DNA of 64,000 bases from Anopheles merus (GCF_017562075.2 NC_054082.1:16240286-16304285), one strand, 5' to 3'. Positions 13,501 to 22,964 are shown, numbered from the stretch's first letter. Notes: generated from the sequence alone by a model not told the origin. Numbers and translations: made by a program.

Positions 13501-16500
13501 TTCTGCTCAACCCGTGAAAGCGGAAAGACCTCGAAGAATTCGTAGGCCACCAGCCAGGTTTGAACCGTATTGGTGAATTAAGGGGGGAGATGTTGCATAG
13601 TAACACGCATAACGCAGTAACATTGCAAGACTCGATCAGAGTACACATTGAGTGAATAAAGACGATTCCATTCTGAACTAAGGAATAAAGCAGTTGTGTT
13701 TTTCTCAAGATATATTCCCTGCGACATATCAATAAGGGAAATAAACGGAACGTCGTCTAATCGCTGCCACCCCGACGCTTTTATTCGCTTGCGATGCGTC
13801 ACATACAAAAAAAAAGCCGGCAATGGCAGGGAGAGAAAACCCATAGAAAGCAGATCGATAGTGGCGTCTGCCAACCAAAACCCAGACAACGGCCGGGGCT
13901 GAGGTGGTCGCGAGCGGCCACCCACCTCGTCGTCGTATGACATCAACCGAGGCGTGTCGTAAATAAATGATGAGCCCGCGTGAAGCAACAACAATAACAA
14001 AAAAGCGCCATCGCACGGTGTTTGTTACAGAAATATATATATCATCGATTGACAGGGAAAGCGATCCTATCGATCGATCCGACTATCCGAAGCGGAAATG
14101 GGTGAGTGGGTGAGCGAGTAACACATACACACACACACACACGTACACAAAACCAAACCAACATTCCGACAAATAAACAACAAGTACGATGCAAACATCC
14201 ATTTGATTGATTGCGCGTTACCGTTACCGGGACCGCCGGACACTGCCAAACGGTTTTGGGAAATTGCCAACCCACGGTGCACGGCAATAAGTAATTAATT
14301 GCTCTACGCTTGCAATCACTTTGCATTCCCGGCTCGGTTAAGATGAACCCTTTTGGAATTGGGAAACCTGTTCCATGCCCTCGTGAAAACAACACTTTTT
14401 TGGGGGGGGACAAACACAACAGGACATTCACGACAAACCCCACCCCGGGGGACGATACAATCACCATCGATGCAGTTTGTTTCCCGTGCTATCCCGTCAC
14501 CATTATGGTACCGTTGTATACAAAGGAAAAACCCCCAGACACCAAGCTTACCTTGGCGCGCTTGATCAGCTCCTCCTGGGCGGCCTTCACGTTCTCCTTC
14601 TTGCCGCCCCAGGCGCGCAGCACCGAGGCCTGCAGGGCGCGACCGTACGAGAAGGTCAGGGCCCACGGTCTCAGCAGCGGCACCTGGTTGATGGCGCTCA
14701 GGTTCACGGACGCCTCCTCCTCGGACTGGCCGCCCGACAGGAAGGTGACGCCGGGCACGGCGGCCGGCACGGTGCGGCGCAGTGCGGTCACGGTGGCGAG
14801 CGCAATCTCCTGGGCGGTCGGCTTCTTGGCGCAGCTCTGGCCGGCCGTCACCATGTTCGGCTTCAGCAGCGTACCCTCCAGGTAGACGTGATGGTCGTTC
14901 AGCGCCTTGTAGACGGCGGCCAGCACCGTTTCGGTCACCTTCTGGCAACGCTCCAGATCGTGATCACCGTCCGGGAGGATCTGGGGGAATGGAACCGAAT
15001 CGAATTTCGTTAGCGAGAAAGATCTAACTGGGGGGGGGGGGAAGCGTCACTGTCACTGTACCTCCGGCTCGACGATCGGGACGATGCGCTGCGACTGGCA
15101 GATGGAGGCGTAGCGGGCCAGCACGTTCGCGTTCTCCAGGATGGACTGGTAGCTCGGCGTGTTCTTGCCGATCTTCAGCACGCAACGCCACTTGGCGAAG
15201 TCGCAACCGTCCTTCTTGTACTGGGCGCAACGGGCCGCGAGATCGTCCAGACCTGCAAATGGAACCGAATCGAAACAAAGCAACGAAGATGTGATTAGTG
15301 CGCGTGTTGCGCTGGGAACAGATAACGAATTCAATTTGTTGCCATTTTTCAGCACTCAACCGTCCCGCACCAGTGAGTGTGACATAATCCGATAAGTAAG
15401 AGTAAGCGAGTTGGACTGTAAGGAGCAATCTTGGAAGCACTTTTCCTTGCTGCAAAGGCCATTTAGAGGTCTATTCTTTCCACTGCTCCACTGCTTCCTG
15501 TACAGTAATCCGATTTGCCATCTCCACTAGCAGGATTCCGTATCCAATGCAACCACATTCGCAAACAACAGCCCTCGGCAATCGGCACTCGCGGAAGCCA
15601 GAAGTGTATCGGTTTTATTTCCTCCCATGAAAACGAAAAGAAGACTCTGCGCGGAGTGGAAATTCAGGGACATAAAAATGCACATCCATCCCATTCGAGC
15701 TCAACCAGCTGTCTGTCGTCGTTTGATTGCGCGAAAATAAACGATGACTTTCAACACGCTTCCCTCGGCAACACGCCACAACCATCCTCGGGGGACTTCA
15801 GAAAACCTCAATAAAAAAAATGCTCACAACAAACAGAGTGCGAGAAGATTTTACTGTCATAAAAATCCTACCCTCATTTCCACAGAAGCGAATGAGGACT
15901 GCCATCAGTGTGTTGCATTGACCCAGTTAGCCAAAGAGGTCTGCCCTGCGCCAGTGGGATTAATTGTTTGTGCGAGCGAGCCAGAGCAAATAAACTTGAG
16001 GACGGAATAAAATAAGTCTAAAGAAGTACAAATTTCCTCGCCTACAGTCAAGCGTTCCTGCCGTTACACCATCAACAGCAGCTGAGCGGCTCTCGTCACT
16101 TCTTAATTGAAATTTGGCCCTACACTCCAGTTGGAGTAGACTGTCTACTACAGTTGCACTATACAGTTTTAATCCTTTTTCTCAATGGGTGATGCATTTC
16201 GTCCCTTTCTACAGTCGGTCCAGTTCCAGGACTTGCAGGAAAAGTAAACCTCTTTACTCTTTGCAAGTGGTTCAGGGAAATAAAGGGGATTCATGTCGTA
16301 AGCAGCAGCAGCGCAACAGTTAAAAACGGGAAAGAAACAGGCAAGAAACAACTTCGGTAAGCTTGCTTTGCAACTTCTCAGGCCCTTAGCTCCTAACTTC
16401 CCCTCGCCGAAGCAATAAACGTGACACCGTGTGGTCCACTTTCCTTCACAAAACTGTTACACCAATCCATTGCTCGATTGGTGACGCTTGAGACGCAATT

Positions 16501-17865
16501 TTCCCGCTCGCCGCGCAACCAACCAACCAGCCAGGGCAGTGCATCAAGAAATTCCCCTTTAATTAACCCATTTCCACTTCCACTTGGCGCAATTGCGCTC
16601 CAGCGGAAAAACGGGGACTGATGGAACGTGTCTCTGGTGGGAGACGACGCACCCGCCCAGCTGCTTGCACAACACACCCTGACCTAAATCAAGCCCACAG
16701 GTTTCCTTCTTCAGATAGTTTTCCTTCCCCTTTGGGCCGCACTGTTGATTTAGCGCGCACACACCCATCGCGATGGTCAGCGAACTGGAAAAACAAGGAT
16801 TCTCAGTTCGCAATAAAGTAAGTGTGGGTAAAGGACGCTTCCATTTGCGCGTTTTCTCGGTCTTTTTAGCGTCTTTTTTTCCTTCCTTTCATTAAACGCA
16901 CCTACACGTTTTCCACTCAAGTGGAAACTAGCACTGGGCGGAAGTGGGTTGGCTACTCTCTTATTTACTCACTTAGTAGATGTTTTGTTTTGCCCGCTGT
17001 TTCAACACAGAATGTCCCTCCGTGAGGACGCGTGGAGCTTGTTGGTGTTTGTGTGTGTGTGTCACTATCAAAACAACTTCCTTCCAGGCGAGTGTGTGGG
17101 CTAGCGACAAACTGCCACCCATTCATCTTAATTAAATACAACTACACCCGGACCCGTGCACATGCCACTATGTTCGTTCGCCACGTGGACCAGCCAGCAG
17201 GGACGGCCTGGTCGGCGACGCAACACAGTGGCAAGGATGCCTTAATTAACTCTTTCTCACTGCGCACAACTGCATCTTTCTCGTCTGGTGGCAAGCCGTA
17301 TAATCACTACCACAAACGACAAACCAGGGGACAAACGTTGCACCGTGTCTCGTCCAAGGGGAGACCCACTCCACCTGACATTGGCATTTTTTGTTTTTTA
17401 CTTCTCAACTTACCCTGGGTGGTGCATTCGCCCTCCGAGCCCATCAGATCGACGACACCCTTGTCGACCTTGATGCCGGCCAGAATGCCCTTGCTCGCCA
17501 GCAGCTTGGCCAGCGGAGTGCCATCGTCACCCTTCTGGTAGAGGGTTTCGTGGAACAGGATCACGCCGGAGATGTGCTCCTGCAGGCGCTGGTCAGCGGT
17601 GAACAGCAGCTGGCGGTACTGGCGGCGGTTGTCTTCGTTGTTCTCAACGCCGATATCCTGCAAATAACAGTTGAAAAAAAAAAGGTTAAGCACTGCACCG
17701 CGGGAAACCCTGCACTGCATCACTACTTACAGCGAAACGCTTGCCACAGGTGGCCGTGGACTCGTCGGCGGCCAAAATACCCTTACCGGGGGCAACAATC
17801 TGCTTGGCGATGCGGGCCAGCTCCTCCTGAATCTCCTTTGGTGGGTAGTTGAAGTAGGTGGTCAT
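7419..17865 (-). CDS. Ald: Fructose-bisphosphate aldolase, class I (five coding exons)
   Basis: Cytosolic glycolytic and gluconeogenic enzyme that reversibly cleaves fructose-1,6-bisphosphate to dihydroxyacetone phosphate and glyceraldehyde-3-phosphate through a Schiff base. Coding exons, in transcript order: 17865-17731, 17657-17414, 15252-15062, 14980-14552 and 7514-7419. They join in phase to 364 aa plus stop, the usual animal length. Visible landmarks are the N-terminal KGILAADEST motif (Asp34), the substrate-site VEPE (Glu188), the Schiff-base lysine Lys230 in GTLLKPNMV, and the C-terminal HAY whose Tyr364 corresponds to the catalytically important last tyrosine of the rabbit enzyme. All introns are GT-AG. 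The start is the first ATG, in an exon whose 5' end has an acceptor at 17903-17905, so at least one non-coding leader exon lies upstream. The last intron is about 7.0 kb because it contains an antisense LTR retrotransposon. Drosophila aldolase has alternative C-terminal exons; I found only one here. Confidence 0.96.
7515..9118. other. Aldolase intron 4, part between the last exon and the retrotransposon
   Basis: Non-coding intron sequence with a GAT trinucleotide tract at 8082-8106. I looked for a duplicated C-terminal aldolase exon ending in HAY, as in Drosophila, and found none. Open frames here are low-complexity and have no recognisable domain. Confidence 0.6.
9119..9123. repeat. Target-site duplication ATAAG, left copy
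   Basis: The five bases before the 5' LTR (ATAAG) are repeated exactly at 13732-13736 after the 3' LTR, as expected for integrase-mediated insertion. Confidence 0.9.
9124..9264 (+). repeat. 5' LTR (141 bp)
   Basis: Starts TGTTGC, ends ATATCA, and is identical to the 3' LTR. It contains two AATAAA hexamers (in GTGAATAAAGACG and AGGAATAAAGCAG) that could serve as poly(A) signals. It is short compared with most gypsy LTRs of several hundred bp. Confidence 0.95.
9268..9280 (+). promoter_or_regulatory. Primer binding site for tRNA-Ser(GCT)
   Basis: TGGCGACGAGGAT begins three bases after the 5' LTR. It is complementary to the CCA-bearing 3' end of insect tRNA-Ser(GCT) (…ATCCTCGTCG plus CCA, from memory) over 13 bases. 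It would prime minus-strand DNA synthesis. Confidence 0.8.
9344..13576 (+). CDS. Gag-Pol polyprotein of the LTR retrotransposon
   Basis: 1,410 aa in one frame, with no frameshift between gag and pol. The Gag region (about 1-265) is followed by two zinc knuckles: C268-C271-H275-C280 (CX2CX3HX4C) and C287-C290-H295-C300 (CX2CX4HX4C). The protease has its catalytic triplet DTA at 359-361. Reverse transcriptase has VDLSDAY and the catalytic FLDD at 643-646, where YxDD is more usual. RNase H shows DAS, EKEALA and TDHKPL. Integrase has an HHCC domain around HRGHPGM…CTSCC and the DDE residues D1087, D1141 and E1177 (35 residues between the last two). No chromodomain or envelope protein is visible. 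The ATG lies 80 bp after the LTR. All motifs are present, so the protein looks functional. Confidence 0.96.
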   Translation: MNNENLETVINQMAQLLQQMAAFKTRSPDEILESLSKTIEEFRFDEENNITFEKWYVRFKDLFQNDASSLNDEAKVRLLLRKLETSAHSRYVNYILPKQPHENSFEETVNILKKIFGKQYSVFHKRYQCLQIVKSALEDIITYGGRVNKACEDSEFENLKLDDFKCLIFICGLQAPEFSDIRARLLSRIENATPEAKVNIQTLMAEFQRLINLKADTTMIENQSRSKHSVHAVSEKKPYRLPQPSRFDNSKDQRQPKSDSNTVPRTPCWQCGKMHFVRDCNFTDHLCKVCKNVGHKEGYCKAMRSKSSNNNTYQKSEKNQNQNQKKSQGIFVNHVTKNTAKRKFISIIINGITTSLQLDTASDITVISKTTWQHLGQPKLSQASIEASNASGEQLKLIGEFECEVILNAITEKCVCFVTSSPVLNVIGIDWIDRFNLWAIPFDVLCKKVSSACPKDRIVQLQSKYPTVFDDSLGHCTKTKVKLFLKPNVKPVFCPKRPVPFNTIALVDAELSRLQSLGIITPIDFSEWAAPIVAIRKPNGKVRICADYSTGLNEALESNHYPLPTPEEIFAQLNGSVVFSIVDLSDAYLQVEVEDESKHLLTINTHRGLFQFNRLAPGVKSAPGAFQRLVDGMIADIPGVRTFLDDAIIFGKTWEAHKQSLDTFLQRLKEYGFHVKLEKCHFYQTEIVYLGHVVDRNGIRPDPEKLKTIASIPAPTNISELRSFLGAVNFYGRFVRNMHELRHPLDQLLKKDTKWKWNSDCQTSFEKFKKVLQSDLLLTHYDPNLPIIVAADASSTGVGAVIFHKFPNGYLKAIQHASRTLTSAEQGYGQPEKEALALTYGVTKFHKYLLGRKFTLLTDHKPLLSIFGSKKGIPLHTANRLQRWALMLLNYDFTIEYVSTTEFGCADMLSRLIDRCKQPEEDYVIASISLEEDIQNVMHESLKQVPVSFADIQKATRLDETLQAVLKFIREGWPNEASSIKNQDIRSYYTRKESLTHVDGCILFHNRVVVPNIYRKKVLQQFHRGHPGMVRMKSISRSFVFWPGMDVDIENFVRRCTSCCTAGKAPIKETPESWPVPEKPWLRVHVDYAGPVDGVYFLVVVDPYTKWPEVYATKTTTAKTTIKFLTQSFATFGVPETIVSDNGTQFTSFEFQAFCKQLGICHIRTAPYHPQSNGLAERFVDTLKRTLRKIRAGGETLDEALQTFLQVYRTTPTPDKSPAELMFQRPIRTVQSLLLPPVSRSRNEKPEAGRKFFDPGEAVYAQVHRNNSWEWKPASIVERVGRVNYNVFLEDNQRIIRSHANQLKKRLQEETSCGNRNCHDTGNLLTIFFDEFELGTPQAVENSIEMTEQEHYYSADEESAEEIEGENWQTSSSTVTTQATPPMPASSAQPVKAERPRRIRRPPARFEPYW
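13580..13590 (+). promoter_or_regulatory. Polypurine tract
   Basis: AAGGGGGGAGA lies between the gag-pol stop codon and the first base of the 3' LTR, the expected place for plus-strand priming. Confidence 0.85.
13591..13731 (+). repeat. 3' LTR (141 bp)
   Basis: Identical to the 5' LTR over all 141 bases and followed directly by the right copy of the ATAAG duplication (13732-13736). Confidence 0.95.
13737..14551. other. Aldolase intron 4, part between the retrotransposon and exon 4
   Basis: No exon or RNA gene seen. It resumes the host sequence interrupted at 9123, contains a CA tract at about 14125-14141 on the + strand, and ends at the exon 4 donor. Confidence 0.6.
14552..14980 (-). CDS. 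Ald: Aldolase coding exon 4 with the Schiff-base lysine
   Basis: 429 nt, phase 0 at both ends, 143 codons. It starts ILPDGDHDLERCQKVTE and contains GTLLKPNMV with the Schiff-base Lys230, then LSGGQSEEEA and RALQASVLRAWGGK. The donor is AAG|GTAAGC, opening the long intron that holds the retrotransposon. Confidence 0.96.
15062..15252 (-). CDS. Ald: Aldolase coding exon 3
   Basis: 191 nt; supplies the last two bases of the split glycine codon and ends in phase 0 at VEPE. It contains CAQYKKDGCDFAKWRCVLKI, with the substrate-binding KWR, and the active-site glutamate Glu188. A run of ten G on the + strand lies just inside the following intron (about 15031-15040). Confidence 0.95.
15253..17413. 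other. Aldolase intron 2 (2.2 kb)
   Basis: Spliced out between exons 2 and 3 of aldolase. I see no nested gene. Open frames on both strands overlap one another and carry no recognisable domain. Confidence 0.7.
17414..17657 (-). CDS. Ald: Aldolase coding exon 2
   Basis: 244 nt between a TTTGCAG acceptor and a GTAAGT donor; starts in phase 0 and ends after one base of a glycine codon. It encodes DIGVENNEDNRRQYRQLLF and following residues, including the GVILFHETLYQK segment typical of class I aldolases. Confidence 0.95.
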
Positions 17866-17902
17866 GATGCTTGAGGTAAGTTTGGTGGCGGTAGTGTTCA
17901 AG
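17731..17902 (-). CDS. Ald: Aldolase first coding exon with the end of the 5' UTR
   Basis: Begins after a TTACAG acceptor, carries 37 nt of leader, then the ATG at 17865 and 45 codons ending in GKRFA before a GTAAGT donor (phase 0). It encodes the N-terminal helix and the LAADEST active-site strand. Confidence 0.93.
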
Positions 17903-20701
17903 CTGTAATGAGAAAAACGTGACAAATAATTAACGTGTGTTTTTAACGAGCGTTTTAAATTGTATTTCTTTTCTACAGGTAAGAGTGCAAGGGAGAGAGC
18001 GAAGCAGAGTGACGATAATAAAGTGATAGAACGAGAGAAAGTGACCTTTGTATCGAAACAAAAGCGCTCTCTATGGGTAACATTTTGAATCATTGCATCA
18101 TTTCCTGCAGATGGCGCTACCGCCCGTTAAGCGAAGACATCAACCCGACAGAATGAAGCGCCACCTGTACTCTCCCATTCCAACCACAAACTCCGTCCGG
18201 TACGCATTACGCCGCATGCGACTATCATTTCGTCATTGTTGACTTGGCTTCTCCAACATGTTCGTTCTTGCTTCTGCCGGATTCTTTGCTTCTGATAATT
18301 GTGCCCCCCTCCTATCGACTGTTTTTACTATCGACTGGCGTGCCCTCAACAAGCATGATAAGGCGGACCGTGTCGATCGGGGCTTAGAACCGTTTGTTTT
18401 GTTGCCAACGGCAACATCACACACTCACGAAGGGGAGAATAGGATTATCATCACCGTCTTCGGAATACGGCCCTTGATGGCCAGACGACAGACGAGCCTC
18501 CGCTCTGTGCGCATCAAACGCACGCAACTGGAAACCGTTTGACTGATAATTAAGTAAGTGAAGCGCCTCGTTTTGTGAACCCAGGAAAACATGCCCGTCA
18601 ACAAAAGGTCACCCCAGAGGTCATTATCAGGGGCAACGAGAACGACACAACACGGGCGAGACGCTTGTTGGTATGAGTGTACGCTTTCCAGCGCAATGCG
18701 CATTGATTTTTAACATTTCAGAGCGTTAAACAACAAACTAATGATATATTTCACAAACTATCAGAGCTGTTTACAACTCACTGAAAGCACTTCTAACAAC
18801 TGCGCAGGGTAGTAGTATACTGAGCTTGAAAGTGAATTCATTCATTGATGTGAAAAGGCAATGTCTCGCCCCGCGTACTGAATTAATTCTTCTAAAATAA
18901 AATGCTATTTTCGATCATGTTCACAGCACGAGCTCACACCACGAAAAGGAAAAACAAATCGTCCCCGGCTATAATCAGCTGACAGATCGTCACTCGAGTG
19001 CCATCAGCAAAGGAAGAGGACGGGCAGGGAAAAACGAAATGAAAATCTTCACGCACGCATCGGTCACAGCGCACTTACGTAACGCGTGCAGCAGTTGTAA
19101 ACATAAGAAAAAGTGAAAGTCGTCCTTGAACTTGTGCCAAGGATGAAAGCGATCTTATCAAGCGCCTAGCCCCGCTACTCCCTGGGGCAATGATGTTGTA
19201 TGTCTCTGTCTCGGGGTTCAACCGTTCGGCGCGTGTTTTTACTACGCCACAAGGAGGAGAAGGAAGTGCAATTTCCACGTGATAATCTATACGGCCATGT
19301 GGCCCCTCTCAAGATACAAGGTACACTAGATTATTACTACTTCCGATAGGGCAGGGTTTATCACTTTCGAAACACTCAGCACAGCACCGCAGAGTGCGCA
19401 GTTGCGCGAGTGTGATGGGGTCGTGGGGAGTGGATGAGCGCATTAATGTACGCCCCAAGTGTGTGTGTGTGTGGGGAGGAGGCCACTTCGGGTGACACGC
19501 GAATGACCTTCAAAATTGAATTCTGCAGGCCAAGGCAGGGTCAAACGGGCCGATAAATTCCACTCGACACATAGATCAAGTTCGCCTGACACGCGAAAAG
19601 CCATTGCAAATTAGGTCTCTGTTTTGTGTATGTTTGTGCACAGTGAAAAGTCCAAGTTCGTGCGCACCTCTCTGTACAACTATGTAGTAAGAGCGCACTT
19701 GATCTTATTTTTGGCCCCATCGATCGTGATCAAACCGTGTGCACCATTGCATTCCGATCGATGACAGTGCTCGTCACAGTGCATGTGGTTTCGGTTGCAT
19801 GTGCAACCAGCAGTACCAATAACAACAACAACAACAACAGCGAGACCACACAGGAGAAGGATGGTGTGGTCGTCCGGTACTCCGCTATTCAGCATGATAA
19901 GGGTCGAATCCGAAAAAAATATAATTCACCGTCATGCGCAGTGGTGAACCAATTGGGTGAACATGAGAGAGGCACCTGCTCTGGGTCGAAAAACCAAAAT
20001 GGGAACCACTTTGAATGGAGTTTGGTTCCCTTTGCCCACAGCTTCACAAAAACAGGTGTGTTCCGATGTGGGAATGTGGCACCCGCGGCCATCGTTATCA
20101 GCGGGAAAGGAGGAAGATGGCTGTGGAGTCCATCTTCCCGCCACTCCCGCCGTTCCTCAAGGTCATTTCAAAGGTGCGAGGGCAACGACACTTTCACTCG
20201 TGTGGGAAGAACTGTGTTTCTTGTCCAACGCCCTCCCCCGCGGCCTTCTTCGGGAGTAGCATCTCCGCCAAGAGAAAATGGTTCTCCCTCCCCACCAAGC
20301 CGAAGGTTATTTCAAAGTCGTGCCGGGACGTCGTCGTTGTGCAACCCTCTTTGCCACCCTTTTTTGCACGCCCAAGTAGCGCTCCACAAAGTACCAATCA
20401 TCGCTTCCCGAGGGAAAGTTTTTGGGAACTGTCCTCAACACCGCTGTTGCAAACCCCACCAATGAGGGTGACAGTATATTATCACAAACTGCCCCTGCTT
20501 TGCATCATTCCACGTATTCACGGGCGAAACGAGCGGCGAACTGGATTGGCCGCTCCATTGCACGCCCTTCCCTGCCCCCTTACCAACCGGATTGGCCAAT
20601 CAGACAGAACACAGCACTTTTAAACACGGTTAAAACTCTTACTTTTGCACCTTTTGCACTCTGTGACACTCTGTGGGGTGGTGGTGGTGAAAAATACTCA
20701 C
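17903..20701. other. Probable first intron of aldolase (leader intron)
   Basis: About 2.8 kb between the acceptor in front of the ATG exon and a candidate donor at 20696-20701 on the - strand. No coding exon recognised. It contains an (AAC)n patch near 19820-19839. If the candidate leader exon is wrong, part of this is promoter DNA. Confidence 0.35.
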
Positions 20702-20762
20702 TGGAAAACCGGCGTCGACGAAAACACGCACACTTATCGGGCTCTGCCAAATATAAATAACA
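20702..20762 (-). promoter_or_regulatory. Candidate distal leader exon and promoter of aldolase
   Basis: On the - strand, an AT-rich TATA-like stretch (complement of 20749-20762, containing TTTATATTT) is followed about 50 nt later by the donor-like CCA|GTGAGT at 20701-20696. The distance suits a short non-coding first exon for aldolase. This rests on weak motifs only; the true start could lie elsewhere between 17.9 and 20.8 kb. Confidence 0.22.
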
Positions 20763-21163
20763 TTTCTCTCGGTCACAACATATTTATATCAAAGTCAAAA
20801 GAAATATAAACGTGCCGGGCTGGGCCATTGCCATCCTGCCGCGTTGCTCAACTGACAGAAGGTTACGCAGATGACAGTTGATACAGCAGCTGTCGGTTAG
20901 AAAAGGGATAAATTAAGGGAAACATATACTCTTTTGAGAAGTTTTTAGTTGTTGGATTGCAAACCTTTTATTCCTTTATGTCCAAACATATCGAACAGCT
21001 TTCTATGTACCTTGATTGCTGTAACTCTTTTCGCATTATTCCGTTAGTGTATGCGGTAAGTTTCATTACACCTTTTTTACATGATCATACCTCGTCCACG
21101 TGGTGTGTAGCTTTCCGTTTTTGCTTGCAAAAATTACATGCTGTTAAAATTTTCTTGATGTTA

Positions 21164-21472
21164 CCTGTTTCACACTGTGCCGAGCGATGGAAAAATAATT
21201 GCTTCTCGTTCTATTTCTCAAGCCTTCTCCTTCCGCCCTACAGCAATTTTGTCGAGCAGCTTGTCAAGTCCCTCAGTCCCTCTGTAGTGCCATCTCTTTC
21301 TCGCGTATGGTCTGACATGTGGAAAGAGTTTTTAGGCGAGGGGTTGGAACAAGTGCAAACGGATGGGCAGCTCGACAAGCTGCTCGACAAAATCGCTGCA
21401 GGGCGGAAAGAGAAGGCCTGATAAAATGAGCGAGAAGCAATTATTTTTCCTTCGCTTTGCACAGTGGACAGG
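21164..21472. mobile_element. MITE or foldback element with ~108-bp inverted-repeat arms
   Basis: The left arm (21164-21272) and the reverse complement of the right arm (21365-21472) align almost end to end. Both start CCTGT, share GGAAAAATAATTGCTTCTCG, and end near GTCGAGCAGCTTGTC, with scattered mismatches and small gaps. About 92 bp separate the arms. The open frames across it have no domain and seem to arise by chance. I could not define a target-site duplication, so the exact ends and superfamily are open. It is intergenic, between the aldolase promoter region and the RASL10-like gene. Confidence 0.75.
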
Positions 21473-21733
21473 CAATGATTTTTGAAAATCATGCATTTTT
21501 TCTATTCAATTTCGTGTTTTGAAATCAAAAAAAGTTTCTCAGCATTCGCTTGTGCTACAAATCGGATTAAATACTATCCAAATTGCATCAACAATTTGGA
21601 TTTGGTTCCGTTCAACATCCAATTAGGGATGATGAAATATCTTCGCAACATCCGAATTGCACAGTTGCACAGTTTGCTAACACAATTACTTAAGCGAATC
21701 AATTTTTGGAATCAAGAGAACCATAAATTAACA

Positions 21734-21762
21734 TCACCAGGTGTTTAAAATATACCTGGTGA
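21734..21762. repeat. Perfect 9-bp inverted repeat (hairpin)
   Basis: TCACCAGGT and ACCTGGTGA, separated by 11 AT-rich bases, form a perfect stem. Function unknown; it lies about 260 bp from the MITE. Confidence 0.6.
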
Positions 21763-22936
21763 GGTAAAACTTTCGGTGGAAATATTTGATAATACTATAA
21801 CTGATTTAAATCAAATCTTCTATTTGTTGCATCATTACTGTTCAACGGCTTTTGTCTGAGTGACGAACGAGGTGATGCCATTCACTCCTCCCATAAGCTT
21901 CAAATGGTACGTGATTCAAGGCATGGTGAGCGATGACTAATTGAGCGATTCGGATTGCTTCGCAAGACGGTAGCACAAGACATATAAACACATCCATTTA
22001 TTGTTGCATTATGCTACCCTTCTGCAGGGTAGATACTTTTATTTTATTTTTCAACTAACATTGCTTGATTCATTATTCGATAACAGTGTTTTTGCCATTC
22101 GTTCAGTCCATTCTTAGCCCCATTTGCCGCCATTCGTTCACGAGTAGCCTCATTCGCTCTTTTACGTCTAACGATAATTTTGGCCAATTTTGATATATTT
22201 TTTTACAGTTTTACAGCTGTACCGCATAAAACATAGAAATGATAGCTAGAGTAATGCTTTCTCCTTGTTATTCTGTGGATTTTTGTTTTTGGCTGAGGAT
22301 GGTTTACTCACGATATCACTTTCTAGGGCTGGTTGAATTTGTACACATACACAGGCACCTTTAAGAAGAGGAGCGTTGAAGCATGTGTTATATATTTGGA
22401 ATGAAACTCAAGACAGTAGCTTGAAACGAATTGTTTTGTCTGTAAATTAACAATCACACACCTTCCTACAGTCAATGATACACCAAACTACAACCTGTAC
22501 AGCTATAGCAGTGCAGAGTACTTCATCATGCTTAAGTCGGTTTACACCTGAACCATTACTCGCTTAACAACACTGTCCATTAACGAGCTAACTAATCGAG
22601 CTAACAACGAAACATGCACGACTACTGCCCACCGTCCTGGCGGCACTAAGTAACCTCAACAGATCAGCTAACGCTCTGATTCAGTCGCACGGCAGCTAAC
22701 GGAACTACTACGCATCGAACGCTTCTAACAACAACTCGGTAACTTCGGAAGCGTCTTTAGCAAACCCATCGTCCAAAGCAATCGTCCTCGTTCTATACTG
22801 CACAAAAACAAAGCTGCAAAGCGACTATGGTGCACTGTCGAACACATGTTAAATGCAAAAACACTCACACGTACAAACATACACACACACACGCACACAC
22901 AGTTTGGCTTATACATACATGGCCACTAATACGCAT

Positions 22937-22964
22937 CTACTACTACTACTACTACTACTACTAC
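22937..22964. repeat. (CTA)n microsatellite
   Basis: About nine uninterrupted CTA units in intergenic DNA, preceded by a CA tract at about 22880-22901. Confidence 0.85.

Larger units (their letters stand above)
9124..13731 (+). mobile_element. Complete LTR retrotransposon, Ty3/gypsy, probably mag lineage
   Basis: 4,608-bp element bounded by two 141-bp LTRs (9124-9264 and 13591-13731) that are identical base for base and begin TGTTGC and end ATATCA. The 5-bp target duplication ATAAG lies at 9119-9123 and 13732-13736. A primer binding site at 9268-9280 matches the 3' end of tRNA-Ser(GCT), and a purine tract sits just before the 3' LTR. One uninterrupted gag-pol frame of 1,410 codons fills the interior, in the order Gag, zinc knuckles, protease, RT, RNase H, integrase. 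Serine-tRNA priming and two zinc knuckles are known for mag-type elements, hence the lineage call. It lies inside the last intron of the aldolase gene, in the opposite orientation. No env frame is present. Identical LTRs plus an intact frame imply a very recent insertion. Confidence 0.96.

Noticed and set aside
7519..14551. Possible second (alternative) C-terminal aldolase exon, as in Drosophila
   Set aside because: I looked on the - strand on both sides of the retrotransposon for a frame ending in HAY after an acceptor and found none that fitted.
14316..15027. Several long frames on both strands over the aldolase exons
   Set aside because: They are shadows of the GC-rich third-position bias in aldolase exon 4; only the - strand frame carrying GTLLKPNMV is real.
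20957..21421. 154-codon frame with a helical-looking C-terminus
   Set aside because: Its second half lies in the inverted-repeat element and is explained by the mirrored arms; no domain recognised.
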